Source: an uncultured Hyphomicrobiaceae bacterium
GTDB lineage: Bacteria; Pseudomonadota; Alphaproteobacteria; Rhizobiales; CALHAX01
NCBI GenBank assembly: GCA_937931785.1
Contig: CALHAX010000048.1
Coordinates: 1 to 50,691 of the forward strand
DNA: 50,691 nt
Reading direction: 5' to 3'
Part shown: positions 45,175-50,691 of the stretch, in pieces
How the letters are laid out: every line of letters starts with the position of its first letter
How positions within the stretch are numbered: the first letter of the stretch is position 1
Position numbers and translations under genes: made by a program
Notes under the pieces: generated by a model
Databases searched by the model: none
What the model was told of the DNA's origin: nothing
What the model saw: the letters and a program-made list of their open reading frames with translations, nothing else

Positions 45175-46536
45175 GTGATACGAACATTCGCAGTTCTTGC
45201 CGGCGGCTCACTGGGTTTCGCAGCAGTTCTCATGCTGGCTAATCCGCCCACACCAGAACCAGGTGTGACGATGTCGGCTGATCGTGCAAACTCTGAAAAA
45301 GTATTTGCTCAATTTGAATCTGATATCGATGAACCGAAACATCAGTCGGTCGAAAAAACATCTTCAGATCAAAATCCGGACCATCGGATCACATCTGTAT
45401 CAACATCCCACAGTCATACAAAAAAATCGTTCGTTGATACCGGTTCAGCCCTCTATCGATTGCAGGTTGAGTTGGTTCGCATGGATTGTTTTTCGGGTCC
45501 TGTCGATGGAACATGGTCGTTGTCCTTCCACGAAACCCTTTCAGACGTGGCCTTGACTGCGGAGCTTGACCTCAAGACCATAGGGACAACAGACCGGGTT
45601 CTCACAGTACTACGTCAACTGGATATTGGTGCATGTGGAGCCTCAACAAATGTTGCTGCCCATCACTCGGCAAGCAGATCGGCAAAACCTGATCAACGGA
45701 CTTCAGAAGATATCAGACCGGTAACCGTTGAACAGATAGCCGAGAAAAACAAAACTAAGGCGCAGGTTCGAAGACAAGCAGACACGCCGTCCGCCCCCAT
45801 ACGTGTGGCCAGTTTCGAACAATCACTTGAAATCGAGGCAGGTCCTACGCCTCAGCAAATTAAAAGTATATATTCGTTTCCGATCCCAAGAGGTCGTCAC
45901 GCTGAGCACTTTATAACTCCGGACATACCCTCCGCCGACACACAATTAACCAACGCCACTCGTCCGATCGTCGTGGACAATCCCAAATCAGAAACACGAT
46001 CACCAGATGTGGATGTCGTCAGTCAGGGTTCAATTCAGGAAACAATCGCAGTTGACCCAGTTGTGATAATCGAACCAGATTTGAAAGAAAGATCTGAACT
46101 CCTCATTTCTGTCAACACACCCGCAGCGCGGTCAAATACGGATCATCCTTCATCCGCGACCAATCCCGGACCTACAAACGTGCCAGTCACGAACATGGAA
46201 GATTTCAAGGACACCATAAGTGTTGTTACTATTCCTCCGCTTCCCCGGCGCAAGGAAACGGCGCTAACGGCATCAAATTATCGTACCCTGCATCGTCAGG
46301 ATCGCACCATTCCTGACAATCCGGCAAAACCCCGCAATGAAGCGAAACAGATTAAAAAACGCAACACTCCGCGTTCGAAACAGCGATCTGTGAAACAATC
46401 CAGACCATCCAGAACAACAACAGCGGTCAAAAGAGTTGTTGCGAAAAAATATGTGCCAAAACGGAAAGTAAAGAAAAAACCTTCCGAACGCTCATGGAAG
46501 CATAACCGCGCGGCAATTTTTTCATCCCGTGGGTAA
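45175..46536 (+). CDS. Exported or membrane-anchored protein with a peptidoglycan-binding-like segment; unknown function
   Basis: 453 residues from GTG 45175; the N-terminus MIRTFAVLAGGSLGFAAVLM is a signal peptide or anchor. A segment at about residues 93-150 (LYRLQVELVRMDCFSGPVDG) resembles the start of small peptidoglycan-binding domains with two Cys nearby. Thereafter the chain is low-complexity and rich in Ser, Thr, Pro and Gln. The C-terminus is strongly basic (for example VAKKYVPKRKVKKKPSER). It shares RRKETA-x-TAS with the protein at 36658. The gene is more A/T-rich than its neighbours. I do not recognise a family. It is convergent with polA (19-base gap). Confidence 0.65.
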   Translation: MIRTFAVLAGGSLGFAAVLMLANPPTPEPGVTMSADRANSEKVFAQFESDIDEPKHQSVEKTSSDQNPDHRITSVSTSHSHTKKSFVDTGSALYRLQVELVRMDCFSGPVDGTWSLSFHETLSDVALTAELDLKTIGTTDRVLTVLRQLDIGACGASTNVAAHHSASRSAKPDQRTSEDIRPVTVEQIAEKNKTKAQVRRQADTPSAPIRVASFEQSLEIEAGPTPQQIKSIYSFPIPRGRHAEHFITPDIPSADTQLTNATRPIVVDNPKSETRSPDVDVVSQGSIQETIAVDPVVIIEPDLKERSELLISVNTPAARSNTDHPSSATNPGPTNVPVTNMEDFKDTISVVTIPPLPRRKETALTASNYRTLHRQDRTIPDNPAKPRNEAKQIKKRNTPRSKQRSVKQSRPSRTTTAVKRVVAKKYVPKRKVKKKPSERSWKHNRAAIFSSRG

Positions 46537-46555
46537 TGGAATAAAATAATGAAAC

Positions 46556-49500
46556 CTAGTGGGCTTCATCCCAGTTGTCCGCCGCGTTTGCGTCAACCTG
46601 CAGTGGAACAGTGAGTTCAACGGTAGGTAGTGGTGCACGCACCATGACAGATTTCGCCAATGCGATTGTTTTAACGGCTTCCACTTTCGGCACCTCGAAA
46701 ATCAATTCATCATGGACCTGCAGCAGCATACGGCCAGCAAGACCTGCGTCTTGCAACGCTTCAGGCATGCGCACCATTGCACGACGGATGATATCGGCTG
46801 CCGACCCTTGAATCGGAGCATTGATGGCAGCCCGCTCGAAAAAACCGCGCATCGAGGGGTTCTTTGTGTTGATCTCCGGATAATGAATGCGCCGACCGAA
46901 GATCGTCTCAACGTACCCCTTTGCTTTTGCCGTTGCGACTGTGTCCGCCATGTACTGCTTGATACCCGGGAAGCGTTCAAAGTAGCGATTGATGTAATCA
47001 CCAGCCTCGCCACGTGAAATACCGAGTTGAGCGGCCAACCCAAAGGCAGAGATGCCGTAGATGATACCGAAGTTGATCGCCTTCGCACGTCGGCGGATCA
47101 TCGGATCCATTCCTTCAATTTTTTCTCCAAACATTTCGGAGGCCGTCATGGCATGGATATCAAGACCGTCAGAAAATGCCTGTTTCAGTGCATCGATATC
47201 TGCGATGTGTGCAAGAACGCGCAGCTCGATCTGGGAGTAGTCCGCAGAGATCAGTTTGTGACCCTTTTCAGCAATGAAAGCTGTACGTATTTCACGACCT
47301 TCTGCCGTGCGGATCGGAATATTCTGAACGTTCGGTTCGGTGGACGCGAGACGACCTGTTGCAGCTGCAGCAAGCGAAAATGATGTGTGTATACGTTTAG
47401 TCTCGGGATGAACGAATGTCTGAAGGGCATCTGTGTAGGTGCTTTTGAGTTTCGACAACTGGCGCCATTCAAGAATCGTGGCGACTAGTTTCTTGGGCTC
47501 TGCCCCAATATCCTCATTGGCGGCCAGATCATCGAGTACGCCTGCCCCCGTTTGCCAGGCCCCGGTCTTCGTTTTCTTTCCGCCCGGAAGATTCCAGTCG
47601 TCAAAGAGGATTTCACCAAGCTGCTTCGGCGAACCAACATTGAAAGGCTTGCCCGCAATGTCCTGAATTTCACCTTCAAGCCGTTCCAGTCGTTGGGCGA
47701 AATTGCTGGACAGCCGAGCCAGAATTTTACCATCGACCTTGATGCCCGCACGTTCCATATCCATCAGGACCGGCACCATGGGACGTTCCAGAGTTTCATA
47801 AACCGTGGTCATTCTGTCTGCCGCAAGACGTGGCTTGATTGCCGTCCACAGACGCAGCGTCACATCGGCATCTTCTGCGGCATACGCCGTGGCCTTGTCG
47901 ATCGGAACACGATCAAAGGTGATTTGCGACTTGCCTGTGCCACACACCTGCTTGAAGGGAATGCAGGTGTGATCGAGATGGCGCTGGGCCAGGTCGTCCA
48001 TACCATGCCCCCCCTTGCCCCCATCCAGCGTATACGACAACAACATCGTATCATCGAAAGGCCGAATATGAATGCCATAGCGTATCAGAACAAGCGCATC
48101 GTACTTCAGGTTTTGTCCGATCTTGAGAACAGACGGGTCTTCCAGAAGGGGCTTGAGCGCATCGAGCGCCTCTCGTAACGGGATTTGTGGCGTCGTAGCT
48201 GCACCATCCAGATCCAGCCCTTCGCCTTTGCCATGTGCAAGAGGAATATAACAGGCTTTGCCAGGTTCACACGCCAGTGACACACCGACCAGATTCGCCT
48301 GCATGGCATCAAGACTGTCCGTCTCGGTGTCTACGGCAACATGACCTTTTGCATGCGCTGCTGCGATCCAGGCATTCAAAGCTTCAATATCACTAACAGT
48401 TTCATAAGCGGTGGGATCAATCGAGCTACGAGTCGCCGCTTCACGTGCAGCCTCGACCACATTCACGGCTCCAACTGCAATCGTGCCATCAGGATCCGTG
48501 ACTTTGCCAACCAATTTTTCAGTTGTTTTCTTCTTCGCCGGGCTTTTGGGAATATCCCCGGCTTCCACCTCAAGCGCCTCGGCAATACGCGTGGTCAGCT
48601 TGTTGAACTCCATTTCTTTCAAAAACCCAAGAAGTGTCTGCGCGTCTGGATCTTGCACCCCAATGTCATCAAGTGGAATAGCGACGTCGACGTTCTGTTT
48701 CAGCGTGACGAGTTCCAGCGATACGCGCGCTTTATCTGCATGTGCCAGCACCGTATCAAGCTGACTATTGATGATTTTGTTGACTTCGCGGGCGCGGATT
48801 AAAAGTTGACAGAATGCATTGCCATCCCCGGCCAGTTCTTCAACCAGTTTCGTATCGGCGGTACGGTTTCCTTTTTTGTCCTCTTTCAGTTTTTCCTTTG
48901 GCACGTCAAAGCGTGTCATCAATACGGTTCCGATCTGAGCTCCAGCACTGAGCTTCATCGCTTCACCCGCAAGATTGTCAATCTCCGCCTGAAGAGCGAC
49001 AAGTGTGGCCTTGAGCCTTGAGCGAACCGCCTCGACATCCGCCTCGTCATCAATAATCTCGGCGAGCGAGCCGACTTCGCGAATGATCGGCCCAGCAGAT
49101 TTTGCGCCAATCCCCGGCACACCGGGAACATTATCCACCGAGTCTCCGGAAAGTGCTTGCACATCGACAACGCGCTCCGGCCCTACACCGAACTTGTCAT
49201 GCACCCCTTCGACGTCAACGCGCTTGTTTTTCATTGTGTCAAGCATCGTGATCTGTGGCCCGACCAACTGCATAAGATCCTTGTCGGACGATACGATCGT
49301 CACATCACAGCCGACATCACGGGCCTGAACGGCATATGTCGCAATGATGTCATCGGCCTCGTAGCCCTCCTGCTCGATACAGGCGAGATTAAAGGCGCGC
49401 GTCGCATCGCGAATGAGCGGAAACTGCGGGATCAACTCTTCCGGCGGTGGTGGCCGTTGCGCCTTGTAAGCGTCGTAGATCTCATTTCGAAATGAATGTC

Positions 49501-49705
49501 CCGAATGATCGAAGATCACTGCAAAATGCGTGGGTTTATCACCGGACTTTGTATCAGCGACCAACTTCCAGAGCATGGAACAAAAGCCATGCACAGCTCC
49601 GAGAGGCAGGCCATCAGACGGGCGTGTCAGGGGTGGAAGTGCGTGAAAGGCCCGGAAGATATAGCCCGAGCCATCCACCAGATAGAGGTGATCGCCCTTC
49701 TTCAT
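46556..49705 (-). CDS. polA: DNA polymerase I
   Basis: 1049 residues from the conserved start MKKGDHLYLVDGSGYIFRA at 49705; in-frame ATGs at 49765 and 49795 give longer versions. Three domains are intact. The 5'-nuclease (about 1-300) shows VIFDHSGHSFRNEIYDAYK and QEGYEADDIIA. The 3'-5' exonuclease (about 440-640) keeps DTETD, NLKYD and YAAED, so proofreading is predicted active. The polymerase (about 650-1049) has motif A ISADYSQIELRVLAHI, motif B RRRAKAINFGIIYG and motif C LLQVHDELIFEVP. It performs DNA repair and Okazaki-fragment processing. It is a single gene, with no neighbour on its strand. Confidence 0.96.
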   Translation of the reverse strand: MKKGDHLYLVDGSGYIFRAFHALPPLTRPSDGLPLGAVHGFCSMLWKLVADTKSGDKPTHFAVIFDHSGHSFRNEIYDAYKAQRPPPPEELIPQFPLIRDATRAFNLACIEQEGYEADDIIATYAVQARDVGCDVTIVSSDKDLMQLVGPQITMLDTMKNKRVDVEGVHDKFGVGPERVVDVQALSGDSVDNVPGVPGIGAKSAGPIIREVGSLAEIIDDEADVEAVRSRLKATLVALQAEIDNLAGEAMKLSAGAQIGTVLMTRFDVPKEKLKEDKKGNRTADTKLVEELAGDGNAFCQLLIRAREVNKIINSQLDTVLAHADKARVSLELVTLKQNVDVAIPLDDIGVQDPDAQTLLGFLKEMEFNKLTTRIAEALEVEAGDIPKSPAKKKTTEKLVGKVTDPDGTIAVGAVNVVEAAREAATRSSIDPTAYETVSDIEALNAWIAAAHAKGHVAVDTETDSLDAMQANLVGVSLACEPGKACYIPLAHGKGEGLDLDGAATTPQIPLREALDALKPLLEDPSVLKIGQNLKYDALVLIRYGIHIRPFDDTMLLSYTLDGGKGGHGMDDLAQRHLDHTCIPFKQVCGTGKSQITFDRVPIDKATAYAAEDADVTLRLWTAIKPRLAADRMTTVYETLERPMVPVLMDMERAGIKVDGKILARLSSNFAQRLERLEGEIQDIAGKPFNVGSPKQLGEILFDDWNLPGGKKTKTGAWQTGAGVLDDLAANEDIGAEPKKLVATILEWRQLSKLKSTYTDALQTFVHPETKRIHTSFSLAAAATGRLASTEPNVQNIPIRTAEGREIRTAFIAEKGHKLISADYSQIELRVLAHIADIDALKQAFSDGLDIHAMTASEMFGEKIEGMDPMIRRRAKAINFGIIYGISAFGLAAQLGISRGEAGDYINRYFERFPGIKQYMADTVATAKAKGYVETIFGRRIHYPEINTKNPSMRGFFERAAINAPIQGSAADIIRRAMVRMPEALQDAGLAGRMLLQVHDELIFEVPKVEAVKTIALAKSVMVRAPLPTVELTVPLQVDANAADNWDEAH

Positions 49706-49762
49706 GGGAACCGTGGCACCAGCGACTGCGACTGCGGGCCGTGCATTGTTTTTCATCTTGCT

Positions 49763-49796
49763 CATGGACCGGACTATAGGGTGTTTCCGGTCCATG
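49763..49796. promoter_or_regulatory. 10-bp perfect inverted repeat straddling the polA -10 region
   Basis: CATGGACCGG (49763-49772) pairs exactly with CCGGTCCATG (49787-49796) around 14 bases. Read towards polA the spacer holds TATAGT (49778-49773), a good -10 hexamer, and each arm holds an ATG in the polA frame. It could be an operator or, in the transcript, a hairpin masking an upstream start codon. Confidence 0.5.
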
Positions 49797-49888
49797 TGGA
49801 AATGTCGGGATGCCGGTTGCGCCCAGCAATTCGGCGCGACGATAGATGAAGATCTGCTCCCTGTTTACCGATCGCCGCCACGCAGATC

Positions 49889-49921
49889 GCGCCAGATGCA
49901 AACAATGTTCACATCTGGCGC
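49889..49921. repeat. 10-bp perfect inverted repeat upstream of polA
   Basis: GCGCCAGATG (49889-49898) and CATCTGGCGC (49912-49921) with 13 bases between. Neither strand has a following T-run, so it is not a typical terminator. The stretch 49796-50047 between polA and the small secreted gene contains no ORF that I support; its other feature is a CGCGT/ACGCG bracketed A/T-rich element at 49963-49992. Confidence 0.45.
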
Positions 49922-50047
49922 CCCTTCAACTTTCCAGATTATGGCATCCAATGCGCCTATAGCGCGTTTGATTCAAATGGAAACATGACGCGACGACAGA
50001 AGTAATTCCATTGGCATCGCGATGTCTCCATTCAGGTTGGACACACC

Positions 50048-50410
50048 CTAGCGGAGAAAACCTGCCCGGAACCCTCGGCCAAAGCGTTTGCCATGATGAA
50101 ATCCCCGGTGTCCAAACCGATGTCGACCAAAGCGGTTGTGACTCCGGAACGAACGACGAAAACCAAAATGCTTGCGATGCCCAAAGTGGCGCTTCGAGCG
50201 ATGATGACCACGAAAGCCACGTCTGAAACTGCGGCGAAAGCCACGATGACTGCGGAAGCGCGCATTGTGCAGTGATGCAGCTTGTGTGTTGATGGCGAGG
50301 GTCTTGATTGAACTGCCCAGCTCAATTGGAGCAGCACTCGCTGGTGTTGCAACATGAACGATGGCAACAAGCAGGGCTGGGGCGGCGATACGTTTGATGA
50401 TCTTGAACAT
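50048..50410 (-). CDS. Small secreted His/Arg/Phe-rich repeat protein
   Basis: 120 residues. A signal peptide (IAAPALLVAIVHVATPASA, cleavage about residue 26) precedes a mature chain dominated by His, Arg, Gly and Phe in short repeats (FRRSFRRGFRGHHR, HFGHRKHFGFRR, FGHRGFHHGKRFGRGF). No fold is recognised; the composition suggests metal or polyanion binding, or an antimicrobial-like peptide, all inference. The ATG at 50410 follows AAGGAGACAT, a very strong site. A CRP-type palindrome lies 53 bases upstream. The His/Arg/Gly repeat pattern occurs in small periplasmic proteins of rhizobia and relatives. Confidence 0.7.
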   Translation of the reverse strand: MFKIIKRIAAPALLVAIVHVATPASAAPIELGSSIKTLAINTQAASLHNARFRSHRGFRRSFRRGFRGHHRSKRHFGHRKHFGFRRSFRSHNRFGRHRFGHRGFHHGKRFGRGFRAGFLR

Positions 50411-50462
50411 TCATATGTCTCCTTGTGTTGATCACCATCATGACCGTAACCACGCCCTGGAG

Positions 50463-50478
50463 TGTGACCCACGTCACA
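50463..50478 (-). promoter_or_regulatory. CRP-type palindrome
   Basis: TGTGA-N6-TCACA is an exact match to the CRP half-site consensus, 53 to 68 bases before the start of the small secreted protein. No other promoter element is clear. The rest of 50411-50613 shows no gene. Confidence 0.45.
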
Positions 50479-50613
50479 ATTTCCTGCCGGAAACGATCAA
50501 CACCGCTCTCAAGTGCGTGATCACACCGCCCAACTGGTTCTGTCAGCTCCAGAGGTGCCGTCTCGACAATGACTTGTGGCGACAGCGGCAATCCGTTACG
50601 TTCGCTCCTGCTC

Positions 50614-50690
<77 letters not shown>

Positions 50691-50691
50691 A

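Overview
The window looks like the chromosome of a metabolically versatile, aerobic alphaproteobacterium, probably Hyphomicrobiales or a near relative. The evidence is the polA N-terminus (MKKGDHL start region), a tRNA-Arg(CCG), an apparent CtrA box and dense operons with ATGA/TGATG start-stop overlaps. The placement is inference; there is no rRNA or ribosomal protein gene to anchor it. I see no insertion sequence, phage gene or CRISPR array.

Layout. (1) 1-5016, plus strand: a YejABEF-type peptide ABC importer, with yejA cut by the window edge. (2) 5024-13765, minus strand: a polyamine/amide block made of N-carbamoylputrescine amidase, a PotABCD-type polyamine importer (ending in a clear terminator), an amidase, an acetylpolyamine-amidohydrolase-like deacetylase and a serine beta-lactamase-fold hydrolase. 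(3) 13827-17105, minus: an IlvD/Edd dehydratase, a HAD phosphatase and a YunG-like protein. (4) 17134-26858: a glyoxylate/hydroxyacid locus. On the minus strand are a serine-glyoxylate-type aminotransferase, an atypical crotonase, a class III CoA-transferase and malate synthase G. Divergent from them are a GntR/FCD regulator, a YdiJ-type FAD/Fe-S dehydrogenase and a hotdog thioesterase. A perfect 16-bp palindrome lies between the two arms. (5) 26872-28361: an agmatinase-family ureohydrolase with a changed metal-ligand motif, and a small membrane-anchored protein. (6) 28660-36529: a second dipeptide-type ABC importer, split between strands (binding protein on plus; ATPase and permeases on minus), enclosing a type I sulfatase and an HSL-type esterase. 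(7) 37647-45041, plus: a tungsten aldehyde oxidoreductase operon of the Aromatoleum AorABC type with a MoaD-like carrier, continuing into a glutamine-synthetase-like ligase and a lone HyuA-type ATPase. Low-complexity exported proteins sit on both sides (36658-37434 and 45175-46536). (8) 46556-50690: DNA polymerase I, a small His/Arg/Phe-rich secreted protein and tRNA-Arg.

Together these genes describe scavenging of nitrogen-rich organic matter: import of peptides and polyamines; deacylation or hydrolysis of amides, agmatine-type compounds, sulfate esters and esters; gamma-glutamylation; and oxidation of the resulting aldehydes and 2-hydroxyacids, with glyoxylate entering central metabolism through malate synthase. 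The least conventional part is the aor operon joined to the ligase and HyuA genes. The second is the glyoxylate locus, whose crotonase lacks both classical catalytic glutamates.
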